Shown here: positions 8,090-16,790 of the stretch, piece after piece
Layout: every line of letters begins with the position of its first letter
Numbering within the stretch: the first letter of the stretch is position 1
Source of the DNA: an uncultured SAR86 cluster bacterium
GTDB taxonomy: Bacteria; Pseudomonadota; Gammaproteobacteria; Magnimaribacterales; Magnimaribacteraceae
Direction of reading: 5' to 3'
NCBI GenBank assembly: GCA_902542325.1
Contig: CACBUE010000010.1
Coordinates: 1 to 43,407, forward strand
DNA length: 43,407 nt
Translations under genes and position numbers: made by a program
Notes under the pieces: model-generated
Seen by the model: the letters and a program-made list of their open reading frames with translations, nothing else
Told to the model about the DNA's origin: nothing
The model's database searches: none

Positions 8090-8626
8090 TTATTTTTTGT
8101 TTGTGACAAAGAAGAGATAAACACCAGATAAAGCACTTATTAAGGCCAGAATAGAAAATATTTTTAAGAAAATATTTCCTATATCATCTCTCTCATTCCA
8201 GTCCATGATATGGACACCCCACATAAAGTCCCAAATTCTCCATTGATTAGACCTAATTGCGACAATTTCTTCTGTGTATGGATCCACATATACATTTATT
8301 TCTTCTTTTGCATCGTTAAGTGCTTCAATTTTATATAGAGGCAATGATCTGCCTCTATATTCTGAACCAGGTTTATCTTCGGTTATTTCTGTAACTGAAC
8401 TTGGCTTTAAAATGGTTTTGTTTTCGACCAAAGATAAAGCTTGTAGTGGTTCAATCTTTTGAGTCTTTGGCACCTCCTTTACAGCCACAGTTTTTAAGTA
8501 TTGACTCCCTCTTACTTCTTCGATTTTATTAAAAGAAAAATAAATACCTGATATGGTCCATAAGAGAAGTTGAACCGAAATAGCCAAGCTCAGATATTTA
8601 TGTATCTTTCTGGGGGAACCTTTCAA
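8090..8626 (-). CDS. PepSY-domain membrane protein
   Basis: A 178-residue protein with a transmembrane helix at about 10-31, a periplasmic PepSY-like region, and a second helix near the C-terminus (IFLKIFSILALISALSGVYL). The segment INVYVDPYTEEIVAIRSNQWR followed by a WDFMWGVHIMDW block and a terminal helix is typical of short PepSY-associated TM proteins, which are often linked to redox or iron-reductase functions without a fixed reaction. It is the last gene of the long minus-strand run beginning at 15710, eight bases after the first nitronate-monooxygenase-like gene. The precise role is unknown. Confidence 0.75.
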   Translation of the reverse strand: MKGSPRKIHKYLSLAISVQLLLWTISGIYFSFNKIEEVRGSQYLKTVAVKEVPKTQKIEPLQALSLVENKTILKPSSVTEITEDKPGSEYRGRSLPLYKIEALNDAKEEINVYVDPYTEEIVAIRSNQWRIWDFMWGVHIMDWNERDDIGNIFLKIFSILALISALSGVYLFFVTNKK

Positions 8627-8634
8627 ACTAACTT

Positions 8635-9606
8635 TTATATAGCCTTTTGAAGTTTGGAGGCGACAATTTCTTCAGCCTCAGCCATTATTCTATCTATCAA
8701 TTCTTTTACTGTTGGGATATCAGACACCAATCCAGCTACCATGCCACAAGACCAAGCCCCTGCTTCTGGCTCTCCATCCATCATAACTTTTGGGTAAACT
8801 CCAGCTACTTCATCGATAATATCTTCAAATTTAAGTTCATCTCCATAAGCCTTTTCTTTGGCCATCAGGCTTTCTACAGCTGGATTATTTAAAACTCTTT
8901 CTGTGTTTGTGAGAGATCTCATGATTAGTCTTGTATCTAACTCACTGGCGTTAACAATAGCTTCTTTAACATTCTGATGAACAGGAGCATCTTGAGTAGC
9001 AATGAAACGCGTCCCCATGTTCATGCCTTCAGCACCCAAGGCCATTGCAGCTATAAGACTTCTAGCATCAGCCATTCCTCCAGAGGCAACAAAGGGTATA
9101 TCGAGTTCGTCAGCTGCCCTTGGCAGTAGTATAAAATTCGGAATATCATCTTCACCAGGATGACCTCCACATTCAAAGCCGTCGACTGATACAGCATCAC
9201 AGCCTATGTCTTGAGCTTTAATAGAATGTCTTACTGATGTGCACTTGTGAATAACCTTGATACCTGCGTCTTTCATAGCTGGCATGTATACGGCAGGATT
9301 TCTACCGGCTGTTTCAACAACCTTCACACCATTATTAATGATAACTTCAATTAGTCCTGGGTAATCCGGAGGCGTCAACGAAGGTAAGAAAGTTAAATTC
9401 ACTCCAAAAGGTTTATCTGTGAGTTCTTGGCATTTTTTTATTTCTGCATCAAGTTTTTCAGGTGTACCTTGAGTAAGGCCTGTAATAATTCCAAGGCCAC
9501 CTGCATTTGATACTGCAGCAGCAAGTTCTGCAAATCCTACATAGTGCATTCCACCTTGGATAATAGGATGCTCTATCCCAAAAAGTTCAGTTATTTGTGT
9601 TTTCAT
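8635..9606 (-). CDS. Nitronate monooxygenase-like flavoprotein (histidine present)
   Basis: A 323-residue FMN-dependent TIM-barrel protein of the nitronate monooxygenase/2-nitropropane dioxygenase family. Start motif HPIIQGGMHYVG, then NAGGLGIITG, DKPFGVNLTFL, SVDGFECGGHPGED with the expected active-site histidine H149, the FMN phosphate loop GGMADARSLIAAMALGAEG, and MGTRFIATQDAPVH. The family oxidises alkyl nitronates, but many members have other or unknown substrates. The start is supported by a strong GGAGG Shine-Dalgarno. A paralogue at 12231 in the same operon lacks the histidine. Confidence 0.88.
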   Translation of the reverse strand: MKTQITELFGIEHPIIQGGMHYVGFAELAAAVSNAGGLGIITGLTQGTPEKLDAEIKKCQELTDKPFGVNLTFLPSLTPPDYPGLIEVIINNGVKVVETAGRNPAVYMPAMKDAGIKVIHKCTSVRHSIKAQDIGCDAVSVDGFECGGHPGEDDIPNFILLPRAADELDIPFVASGGMADARSLIAAMALGAEGMNMGTRFIATQDAPVHQNVKEAIVNASELDTRLIMRSLTNTERVLNNPAVESLMAKEKAYGDELKFEDIIDEVAGVYPKVMMDGEPEAGAWSCGMVAGLVSDIPTVKELIDRIMAEAEEIVASKLQKAI

Positions 9607-9608
9607 TT

Positions 9609-9615
9609 CTCCTCC
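9609..9615 (-). promoter_or_regulatory. Strong Shine-Dalgarno of the NMO-like gene
   Basis: The minus strand reads GGAGGAG directly upstream of the ATG at 9606, with GGAGG four bases from the start codon. It is one of the few full-strength ribosome binding sites in the window and fixes the start. Confidence 0.7.
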
Positions 9616-9651
9616 ATAAATTTAGGAAACTTAGTATATAGATTGATTCAT

Positions 9652-10050
9652 TTAATGTGTCATTTGTTTCCAGAGATATCGCAAGGCAATTAATGCTGGG
9701 ATGTAATATCCACAAAGGAAAATAATGATGAATGCGATATCACTCACTGGATCTCTAAAAAACCAAAAGGCTGGTCCATCAATTAAGTCGGTAAAAAACC
9801 TGATAAAAATGAGTATGAATAGCATGGGAGCACTTTTTAGAAAGTAAGCAATAATAAATGCAAAACCCACGGCAAGGTTTCTCGCGGTATAAATCCAATC
9901 ACCCAAAATAGTTGATGATGCATTAATGTCTCCTAAAAATGATGGATCAGTTAATGCCCAATATGGCCCCAAAAACATCGGCCATACTTCCATGAAAAGA
10001 ATTATAGTTAACCACCAAGGTATAGGAGTTTTTTCGGATAGTTGATTCAT
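9652..10050 (-). CDS. Four-helix membrane protein, unknown function
   Basis: A 132-residue hydrophobic protein with about four predicted transmembrane segments: around 12-30, 55-70, 74-92 and 104-125. A DLIDGPAF-x-F segment lies in the loop before the last helix. I do not recognise a family with confidence; size and layout recall small DoxX/DUF4345-like membrane proteins. It is encoded between the sulfatase and the histidine-containing NMO-like gene, so it is probably co-expressed with them. The 168-residue protein at 11755 has a similar helix pattern and the mirror-image position on the other side of the sulfatase. Confidence 0.7.
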   Translation of the reverse strand: MNQLSEKTPIPWWLTIILFMEVWPMFLGPYWALTDPSFLGDINASSTILGDWIYTARNLAVGFAFIIAYFLKSAPMLFILIFIRFFTDLIDGPAFWFFRDPVSDIAFIIIFLCGYYIPALIALRYLWKQMTH

Positions 10051-10095
10051 TCGTATAAAAAAATTCTTACAAATATAACTTAAGTTTTTTTTTGA

Positions 10096-11745
10096 TCAAT
10101 TAGACCAATAAATGTATTCATCACCTTCTTCATAAATTTGACCATCATACTTGTCGATTAAAATAGGTGCCTCATAAGTTGAAGGGAATAGAGGATCTTT
10201 TTGTTCAGAGTTGAATTCACTTAAAAGTTTTTCAATCATACGAGCCTCTTCAGGATGTTTTTCAATAAGATTTGTTTCTTCTAAAGGATCTATAGAAGTA
10301 TCAAACAACCAACGAAAACTTTCTTTTTTACTGATTATGTATTTCCACTTACCATGTAACACAGATTGATGATTTCCTGACCGCCAGAAAAGTGTTTCGT
10401 GAGGTTCATTAGAATTTTCATTTTTTATAAATGGCATTAAATTCACACCATCTATCTTACTTTCCTTCGATAGCTCGGCTTTTGCTGCTGCAGCAATTGT
10501 TGGAAAGATATCAAAGTGATGTACGGCACTATCCGATATTTGATTAGGATTTATCTCATCAGGCCAACTAGCAATAAAAGGCACTCTTATGCCGCCTTCA
10601 AAAAAACTAATCTTCCAACCTCTGTATGGTTTATTTACATCTTCTAGCTCAATGTAGTTAGCTCCTCCATTATCACTTGTAAATATGATCAAACTTTTTC
10701 CATAAATATCTAGTTCTTTTAATTTTTTGATAATCAATCCAACACTTCTATCCAGGGCAGCTATCATTCCCGAGTAAACTTGTAAATTATGCCCTGACAT
10801 ATGGCTCATCTTTTCTACATCACCTCTTAAGGCTTGGAGAGGATTATGGATCGCCCAATGACTTAGATACAGGAAAAAAGGTCTATTTTTGTTTTTATCA
10901 ATGACTTTTAGAGCTTCTTGTGTGTAATAGTCTGTTACATATCCTTCTGGTTTAAAAAGATCTCCCCCATTGAATTTTGCTGCATACTGACCTGAGCTCC
11001 AAACCATTTTATCTATAGAAGTATCGAATTTCGCATTTACGACATCAGGATGATCTTGAGGTAAATAATAGCCACCCTGTAATGACAAAGAATCATGAAA
11101 TCCTTGGCTTTGAGGATCCATGCCATATGCATGACCTAGATGCCATTTTCCAATATGGGCTGTGTAATATCCTGAATTTTTCAAAATCTCGGCAATTGTT
11201 ATCTGCTCACTTGGCATACCCTGCTCTAAAAAAGGTGGCAGGTTTGATGCTATTTCTCTATCAATTCTTCCTCGCAAAGCCGAATCATCTTCTTGTACAA
11301 GCCAATTGAGTACTGTTCTTCCAGCATCAGGAACAGGTGTAAACTCAAAACCAAATCTTGTTGGATATTTTCCAGTCATGATGGAAGCTCTCGATGGAGA
11401 ACATGTTGCATTAGCGGCATAACCTCTGGAAAACCATATTCCACTTTCGGCTAGTGAATCTATATGCGGAGTTTGAAGAGTTCCATCAGCTGCCCCACCA
11501 TTATGAAGCGAAATATCGTTGTATCCCATATCATCAGCCAAAATTAAAATAATGTTTGGTCTTGTGTCATCGATATTAAGATTTTGGGAGGGACCCTCTG
11601 CCCAACTAGTTGGTATATTTTCTTGCACTGGATTAATCAAGTTCATTACTTTTGGCATCATCCAAACTATTACGTTTACCTTATATTCCCAAAGAAGAAG
11701 TCCTGAAACTAATATTATTAATAATGCATAGAAAAGCTTTCTCAT
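10096..11745 (-). CDS. Type I sulfatase (formylglycine-dependent), membrane-anchored or exported
   Basis: A 549-residue alkaline-phosphatase-superfamily sulfatase. Residues 5-19 are a hydrophobic signal or anchor, so it acts in the periplasm. The metal site begins PNIILILADDMGYND (D71, D72), and the formylglycine motif is CSPSRASIMTGKYP at 115-128, where C115 must be converted by a formylglycine-generating enzyme not encoded here. Further family signatures are GKWHLG and TSDNGGANY. It hydrolyses sulfate esters; the substrate cannot be read from sequence. It is flanked by two small membrane-protein genes and, beyond them, two NMO-like genes. Intact by length and motifs. Confidence 0.92.
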   Translation of the reverse strand: MRKLFYALLIILVSGLLLWEYKVNVIVWMMPKVMNLINPVQENIPTSWAEGPSQNLNIDDTRPNIILILADDMGYNDISLHNGGAADGTLQTPHIDSLAESGIWFSRGYAANATCSPSRASIMTGKYPTRFGFEFTPVPDAGRTVLNWLVQEDDSALRGRIDREIASNLPPFLEQGMPSEQITIAEILKNSGYYTAHIGKWHLGHAYGMDPQSQGFHDSLSLQGGYYLPQDHPDVVNAKFDTSIDKMVWSSGQYAAKFNGGDLFKPEGYVTDYYTQEALKVIDKNKNRPFFLYLSHWAIHNPLQALRGDVEKMSHMSGHNLQVYSGMIAALDRSVGLIIKKLKELDIYGKSLIIFTSDNGGANYIELEDVNKPYRGWKISFFEGGIRVPFIASWPDEINPNQISDSAVHHFDIFPTIAAAAKAELSKESKIDGVNLMPFIKNENSNEPHETLFWRSGNHQSVLHGKWKYIISKKESFRWLFDTSIDPLEETNLIEKHPEEARMIEKLLSEFNSEQKDPLFPSTYEAPILIDKYDGQIYEEGDEYIYWSN

Positions 11746-11754
11746 GATTCAGTT

Positions 11755-12228
11755 CTACTTAACCTTTTCTCTAGTTGATAGTATTAAAAATATTATTAAG
11801 AGAAAAAATACATAAGGAGCCCCTGTAGCCCCGGGTGTCATGCCAGATGTATAGATACCACTATCTACAACAGATTTCTCCATAAAAGGATATACAAAAA
11901 GTCTAACTGACCATTCAGTTAACCAAAATATAAACATCAAAGGAATTAATGATTTATATCTTAAAATTACTACCCAAGACATCCCACAGAAAATTAATTG
12001 AGCCAAGCCCCACAAAGAGAAAAACATGTAAATTAGCGGCATTGGATCCGGATCACCTGATAAAACAATAAAGTTTGCAATATCGTGCATTCCATATTGC
12101 TCAAAAAACATATGAATGACTGATCTCCAAGTCATGAGACACACAAATGCAATAAAGAACCACAGAGCAAGTCTACTTCCTCGATATGTATTGTCTGCAG
12201 TAGAGGGCAGCAGATTAAGGTTGAACAT
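11755..12228 (-). CDS. Four-helix membrane protein, unknown function
   Basis: Encodes about 157 residues when the ATG at 12228 is used. A longer frame from 12261 would overlap the preceding NMO-like gene by 31 bp and add a charged, non-conserved-looking start, so I prefer the internal ATG two bases after that gene's stop. There are four predicted helices, including ALWFFIAFVCLMTW near the start and YVFFLLIIFLIL at the end, with a Gly/Pro-rich loop (SGMTPGATGAP) before the last one. No family is recognised with confidence. It lies between an NMO-like gene and the sulfatase. Confidence 0.7.
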   Translation of the reverse strand: MFNLNLLPSTADNTYRGSRLALWFFIAFVCLMTWRSVIHMFFEQYGMHDIANFIVLSGDPDPMPLIYMFFSLWGLAQLIFCGMSWVVILRYKSLIPLMFIFWLTEWSVRLFVYPFMEKSVVDSGIYTSGMTPGATGAPYVFFLLIIFLILSTREKVK

Positions 12229-12230
12229 GT

Positions 12231-13154
12231 TTAGAGTTTCAGTTTCCCTAGTTCTGAGCAAGTTTGATTAAACTCTTTAATCGTATCTTGGATAATTTCT
12301 TCAGCTGACTTTACGCCGTCTATTAATCCTACCGATTGTCCTGAAAGAGCTGGTGCCGCGTTCATATCACCACCAAAATATAGATCTTGTATTTTGCCCA
12401 TTGCTGACATATCCATTTCTCCAGCTTCCAAAATCTCTTTTGTGAACTCTGTTCTTAGTGCTCTAATTACGGGTTTGGAAGTTTTATTTAATATCCAAGT
12501 TCCATTGAGGGAAGAGTCAAAGATATAATTTTTAAAATTCTCATGCACTGGACTTTCTTTACTGGAAACAAATCTTGTTCCCATTTGAATTCCTTCAGCT
12601 CCTACAGCAAAAGCTGCTGCCATACCAGCACCATCTGCAATTCCGCCTGCCGCTATTATTGGCAAATCTATTTTTTTTCTGATGGCTTGTATTAATACGA
12701 AAAGACCAACTTCCTCTGGACTCTTAAATCCTCCTCCTTCAGTACCTTCCACCACAAGTCCATCAACACCACAATCTGCTGCTTTTATTGCCCCTTCAAC
12801 ACTTGGCACTGCATGATAAACAGTGATGCCTGCATATTTGAGTATGTCTATATATTTAGAGGGATCGCCAGCTGAAGTAGTTACAAACTTCACTCCGTGT
12901 TGAACACAAAACTCAACCATACTCTCATCCCTTAAGAAGAGGAGCGGTAGATTGACTCCAAAAGGTTTATCGGTCAGTTCCGACATTTTTTCTATTTCTG
13001 CTTTGCAGTTATCAACTTCACCAGAAGAAGTTTCAATTACTCCGAAGCCTCCCGCATTGCAAACCGCTGAAGCTAATTGACTTCTTGCAATCCAACCCAT
13101 TGGCGCTTGAATTATTGGATATTTTGACCCCGTATGTTCCGTTACTCTGTTCAT
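12231..13154 (-). CDS. Nitronate monooxygenase-like paralogue lacking the active-site histidine
   Basis: A 307-residue FMN TIM-barrel protein of the same family as the gene at 8635, sharing NAGGFGVIE, ELTDKPFGVNL, the phosphate loop GGIADGAGMAAAFAVGAEG and MGTRFVSSKESPVH. Where the paralogue and the family have GGH, this protein has EGTEGGGFKSPE, with F143 in place of the histidine thought to act as catalytic base in nitronate oxidation. It may bind FMN but use another chemistry or substrate, for example as an enoyl reductase-like enzyme. It overlaps the stop of the upstream dehalogenase-like gene by one base, so it is probably co-translated with it. Confidence 0.85.
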   Translation of the reverse strand: MNRVTEHTGSKYPIIQAPMGWIARSQLASAVCNAGGFGVIETSSGEVDNCKAEIEKMSELTDKPFGVNLPLLFLRDESMVEFCVQHGVKFVTTSAGDPSKYIDILKYAGITVYHAVPSVEGAIKAADCGVDGLVVEGTEGGGFKSPEEVGLFVLIQAIRKKIDLPIIAAGGIADGAGMAAAFAVGAEGIQMGTRFVSSKESPVHENFKNYIFDSSLNGTWILNKTSKPVIRALRTEFTKEILEAGEMDMSAMGKIQDLYFGGDMNAAPALSGQSVGLIDGVKSAEEIIQDTIKEFNQTCSELGKLKL

Positions 13155-14218
13155 TAGTTTTCCTTAATAAAGTTGATTAATAATTCTGAAAGTTCTTTTG
13201 GTCTTGTCCATTGATAAAAATGACCACCTCCAATTTGAGGAGCGCTTTTTGCATTTGGGCACATTTCCAATACATCCTTTTCAATTCCATTTGTGACAGG
13301 ATCATCTCCTGCGAAGACACTAAGAAAAGGTTTATCCCAGGAAGAGAAAAACTCTCTCGCTTTTCTTTGCTCCTTTAATGATTCATCAGGAATTGTCGGT
13401 ACATGACTTGGCATGGCTCTTGGACCCATTTTATAACTTGGGTTAGGAAAAGGTGCTTCGTAGGCCTTGGCTATGTAAGACTTGAAAGGTGATGCACTAT
13501 ATTTTCCTAATAAGATAAAAATATAATTTAACGCTAGTGCAACTAAAGATCTTTTATCCATTTGCATCGATTGTATAAATCCTATTGGTAAATCCTCTGT
13601 ATCCCAACAAAATTTTTGCCAGTACATAAATTTGAGTCCTGGATGAGTTTTGCCACTATCCATTTGGCGTATTTGTTTTGACATAGAGAGGGGGTGGAGT
13701 TTTATATTACTTTCTCTAAAGGCTTTTATTTCTTCAATAACTTCTTCAGATACATCAGGATTATAAGGAAGCCCAGTATTACCCATCGAGACTTTCAAGA
13801 ATCTATCAGGTTCACGAGCAACTATCCTTAATCCAATCAAACCTCCCCAGTCCTGACCAAAAAAAGTTAGGTTTTGAAAATCATTCGCTTTCAGCCAATC
13901 CACCATCCAATCAACTTGATTTTGGTAACTGTAGTCTTCTCTAGCAGCAGGTTTATCAGATTTTCCATAACCTGGTAAATCAGGTGCGATAACTCTTATT
14001 CCTGCTTCCGTTAAGAAAGGTATCATCTTCGAGTAAAGGTAGCACCAAACTGGTTGACCATGCATCGCTAACAAAATAGGTCCATCCCTTGGTCCTTCAT
14101 CTATATGATGTATTCGCAGATCTGAACCATCGTTAGTTTTTATATCTGTGTAATGCGGTTTGTATGGAAAATCAGTTATCTTTTCAAATCTCTCATCGGG
14201 AGTTCTTAATATTTTCAT
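13154..14218 (-). CDS. Haloalkane dehalogenase-like alpha/beta hydrolase (subfamily I type)
   Basis: A 354-residue alpha/beta hydrolase. The start ILRTPDERF, followed by a linker and LLAMHGQPVW, and the cap segment AYEAPFPNPSYKMGPR are characteristic of DhlA-type haloalkane dehalogenases. The nucleophile elbow is GQDWGGLIGLR (D123, W124), the acid is in FAGDDPVT (D305 or D306), and the base is H333 in GGGHFYQW. W124 is a halide-binding residue, and W200 in the cap may be the second. The oxyanion motif is HGQP, with Q55 where relatives have E or N. It is about 45 residues longer than DhlA. Hydrolysis of a carbon-halogen bond is plausible, but epoxide or ester substrates cannot be excluded. Confidence 0.82.
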   Translation of the reverse strand: MKILRTPDERFEKITDFPYKPHYTDIKTNDGSDLRIHHIDEGPRDGPILLAMHGQPVWCYLYSKMIPFLTEAGIRVIAPDLPGYGKSDKPAAREDYSYQNQVDWMVDWLKANDFQNLTFFGQDWGGLIGLRIVAREPDRFLKVSMGNTGLPYNPDVSEEVIEEIKAFRESNIKLHPLSMSKQIRQMDSGKTHPGLKFMYWQKFCWDTEDLPIGFIQSMQMDKRSLVALALNYIFILLGKYSASPFKSYIAKAYEAPFPNPSYKMGPRAMPSHVPTIPDESLKEQRKAREFFSSWDKPFLSVFAGDDPVTNGIEKDVLEMCPNAKSAPQIGGGHFYQWTRPKELSELLINFIKEN

Positions 14219-14220
14219 AT

Positions 14221-15285
14221 TTATTTTTCTTTCAATAATAAATTTTCACAGCCTGTTCCTTCAAATAGATCTAGTAATCTTTTTTGATCAATTTCAGTTA
14301 AAGAATAAAATTCTTGGTTGATCCATTGGAGACACTTGCCTTGATAATTAAAAGTTTTTTGACTCCAGACAGACCCGTCTATTTCTGTTTCCCAAGTATC
14401 ATTGCCATTTTTTAAAGCCTCATTATTTGCTAAAAGTGCAGGCACATATACATGTCCTATTTCTTTTAATAAAGACAACATACTTTCCGGAAGTGAGTCA
14501 AAAGTCTCCCATGTATTTTTTTCTAGATTTATTCCTGATAGATCTTCCATGCTATTTATCCACGCTACAGTTCTCAGAGATTCTTCATGTGCAATTTTTC
14601 TAGAAGTTGGATCTAAGCCAATTAACTGAGTGAGTTGACCATATACTGCAAAGTCTGCTGAGCTTGGCCTTTGTCCAAATAGAAAAGGTAAATTACTCAA
14701 ATGATTCTCCATGATTCCTAAAAACCGTTTGTAACTGCTCTCTATGATTGGGGCAGTTATATCATTTGAACCTACTACCCAAAGCCTTTCTGTTTGTCTT
14801 GAACCGATTCCTTCTTTAAAGATTTTCCATATACTCTCTTTGAGATCTACTTTATGATTCAATGGCAGGATAGATGAAGCATTATCGGCATCCTCATCGA
14901 AGTGCCAACGGTAATGAAACATGTATTTGGTCACCCACTCATCTCCAAAATCCTCTAGTAGATAATTTAGGAAACAAAGGGCAGGATCTTCCGGTATAAC
15001 ACTCCTTCCTTCAAATTCTTTTTCAAGTCTTCTGATAATAGGAGTTGAGTCAGTCACAGTCTGAAGATGACCCTTTTCATCTCTCATTAGGAATGTAGGA
15101 AGAAGAACAGGCTTGGGAGGATCTATACCAAGTTCCTCGAATGCACCCCCGCTTTCTAAAAGCTCTCCAGGATTACCCCAGATCATTTCATAAGGTATGT
15201 GTCTATATCTTAATAGTGCAAGCATCTTTCTTGTATAAGGAGATGGTGGAGCACCAATAAGGATTATTTTTTCTTTAGATAACAC
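14221..15285 (-). CDS. Glutathione S-transferase-like protein, enlarged
   Basis: A 354-residue protein starting with a thioredoxin-like GST domain: LIGAPPSPYTRKMLALLRY at about 10-28, with an SPYT motif in the active-site position, and a DSTPIIRRLE segment matching the glutathione-binding S-x-x-I pattern. A helical C-terminal GST domain follows, with RPSSADFAVYGQLTQL near 206-221. It is about 130 residues longer than ordinary GSTs; the extra C-terminal part has no recognised domain. GSTs conjugate or dehalogenate electrophiles, in keeping with the neighbouring dehalogenase-like gene two bases downstream. The substrate is unknown. Confidence 0.8.
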   Translation of the reverse strand: MLSKEKIILIGAPPSPYTRKMLALLRYRHIPYEMIWGNPGELLESGGAFEELGIDPPKPVLLPTFLMRDEKGHLQTVTDSTPIIRRLEKEFEGRSVIPEDPALCFLNYLLEDFGDEWVTKYMFHYRWHFDEDADNASSILPLNHKVDLKESIWKIFKEGIGSRQTERLWVVGSNDITAPIIESSYKRFLGIMENHLSNLPFLFGQRPSSADFAVYGQLTQLIGLDPTSRKIAHEESLRTVAWINSMEDLSGINLEKNTWETFDSLPESMLSLLKEIGHVYVPALLANNEALKNGNDTWETEIDGSVWSQKTFNYQGKCLQWINQEFYSLTEIDQKRLLDLFEGTGCENLLLKEK

Positions 15286-15296
15286 CTTAAGATTCC

Positions 15297-15710
15297 TTAT
15301 ATATCCTCTACAGAAGTTTCGATATTTAACTGTCCTTCTAGGCCTGCAACTCTGTGCTGTGCACTTTGTATGTAATCAGGATCTGAGATCATTTCCAACA
15401 TAGCCTTTCTGGATGGGTACATCGCTATGGCTACTTTGTCCCATAAATCTTCAACTTCGCCCAGCATTAGCCTAACAACATTACCTCCAAAAATTGGTTT
15501 CCCGCCAACTTTAGCTAAGTGCCCAACAACTTCCTCGCCATAAATGGCATATGCCTCTTCACCTGAAAGGTCTGTTTCTCTTTTATCTGGATATTGCGCC
15601 TTTTCTTTAAATTTAAGCAGATTCACCATAAAAATTGGTTTATCTTCTTCTTGATCATTGAACCCTTTAAGTTGTTCTTCATTGGGCATAACTGCATTTT
15701 TAACTTCCAT
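15297..15710 (-). CDS. DUF1330 family protein
   Basis: About 137 residues from the ATG at 15710, which has GGAG correctly placed upstream; a TTG four codons earlier is less likely. The pattern MVNLLKFKEKA, GEEAYAIYGEEV, GGKPIFGG and the closing block MYPSRKAMLEMISDPDYIQS is typical of DUF1330, a dimeric alpha-beta barrel (ferredoxin-like) family of unknown function. It is the first gene of the minus-strand arm and is transcribed from the same short control region as the divergent MDR reductase gene. There are no catalytic residues I can name. Confidence 0.85.
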   Translation of the reverse strand: MEVKNAVMPNEEQLKGFNDQEEDKPIFMVNLLKFKEKAQYPDKRETDLSGEEAYAIYGEEVVGHLAKVGGKPIFGGNVVRLMLGEVEDLWDKVAIAMYPSRKAMLEMISDPDYIQSAQHRVAGLEGQLNIETSVEDI

Positions 15711-15789
15711 AAACTTCTCCAAGTTTTACAACATATCTTATGTCATTAGTAAGGTTTTAAATATAAACAAAATAAGGTAACTTGAACAT
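15711..15789. promoter_or_regulatory. Divergent control region of the two catabolic operons
   Basis: This 79-bp AT-rich gap separates the starts of the DUF1330 (minus) and MDR reductase (plus) genes and must hold the promoters of both operons. TATAAA at 15762-15767 is a -10 candidate for the plus operon, with AAGG at 15774-15777 upstream of its ATG. A short inverted repeat, ACATA-TCT-TATGT, lies at 15731-15743. No convincing -35 boxes are seen, and no regulator gene is adjacent. Confidence 0.5.
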
Positions 15790-16785
15790 ATGAAAAATAA
15801 ACAAGTAATTATCAATAGTCTTCCTGAAGGTAAATTAACTGAGAGTAATTACAGTCTAGTAGAGTCTGAAATACCCGAAATTTCTTCTGATCAGGTTTTA
15901 GTTAAAACAATATCTTTTGCGATAACTGCTGGCACTCGTGCAGGTCTCCAAGGTAGCGCTAGTTACGCAGGAGCCCCGACTACAGGAATTGTTATGAACT
16001 GCACAGGCATTGGAGAAATTGTAAAGAGTAATTCAGAAGAATATCCAATCGGTAAAAATGTACTTACTCAAACAGGTTGGCAAGAGTATTCGGCTCAAAA
16101 TATTCAGTCTTTGACTCTTCTTAGAGATACTGTAGCACCTTCTTTATATTTGGGCCCTTTAGGTATCAATGGATTGACTGCATACTTCGGTCTTCTTGAA
16201 ATCGGACAGCCACAAGAAGGGGAGACTGTTATGATCTCGGCAGCCGCAGGATCTGTTGGACATACGGTGGGACAAATTGCCAAGATCAAAGGCTGCAGTG
16301 TCATTGGAGTTTGTGGAAGTGACGATAAATGTGAAAAACTTATTAATGATTTAGGTTTCGATGCAGCTGTAAATTATAAAGATGCTAATTTCAGACAAAA
16401 TCTTAAGGAAGCAACACCTAATGGAGTAGATGTTTATTTTGATAATACTGGTGGCATGATTTTGGGTTCGGCATTATTTAGATTAAATTCGGCTGGCAGA
16501 ATAGCTTGCTGTGGAGTTGTTTCGCAATATGACACTAGTACACCAGAACCGGGACCAAGAGGGATACCGGGGCTACTGGTAAATAAAAGTATTAGGATGC
16601 AAGGATTTCTCGTATTCGATTTTGCAGATAAATACGAAGAAGCCACGAACGATTTGATTGGATGGATTGATTCGGGTCAACTCAAAGTACTTACTGATGA
16701 GCTTGAAGGCTTGGAAAAAGCCCCGCAAGGTTTCGTAGATTTATTAGCTGGTGGGAATATCGGCACGAGGATAGTTAATATTTAA
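15790..16785 (+). CDS. NADPH-dependent MDR oxidoreductase (CurA/PTGR-like)
   Basis: A 331-residue zinc-independent medium-chain dehydrogenase/reductase. The nucleotide-binding signature is AAAGSVGHTVGQIAKIKG at about 155-172, followed by GVCGSDDKCEKL, and the CurA/prostaglandin-reductase-like GPLGINGLTAYFGLLEIG lies just before it. YFDNTGGMILGSALFRLN fits the later conserved block. There are no structural or catalytic zinc cysteines. Such enzymes reduce activated double bonds of enones with NADPH. It is the first gene of the plus-strand arm, with the ThDP enzyme starting five bases later. The physiological substrate is unknown. Confidence 0.88.
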   Translation: MKNKQVIINSLPEGKLTESNYSLVESEIPEISSDQVLVKTISFAITAGTRAGLQGSASYAGAPTTGIVMNCTGIGEIVKSNSEEYPIGKNVLTQTGWQEYSAQNIQSLTLLRDTVAPSLYLGPLGINGLTAYFGLLEIGQPQEGETVMISAAAGSVGHTVGQIAKIKGCSVIGVCGSDDKCEKLINDLGFDAAVNYKDANFRQNLKEATPNGVDVYFDNTGGMILGSALFRLNSAGRIACCGVVSQYDTSTPEPGPRGIPGLLVNKSIRMQGFLVFDFADKYEEATNDLIGWIDSGQLKVLTDELEGLEKAPQGFVDLLAGGNIGTRIVNI

Positions 16786-16790
16786 AGATT

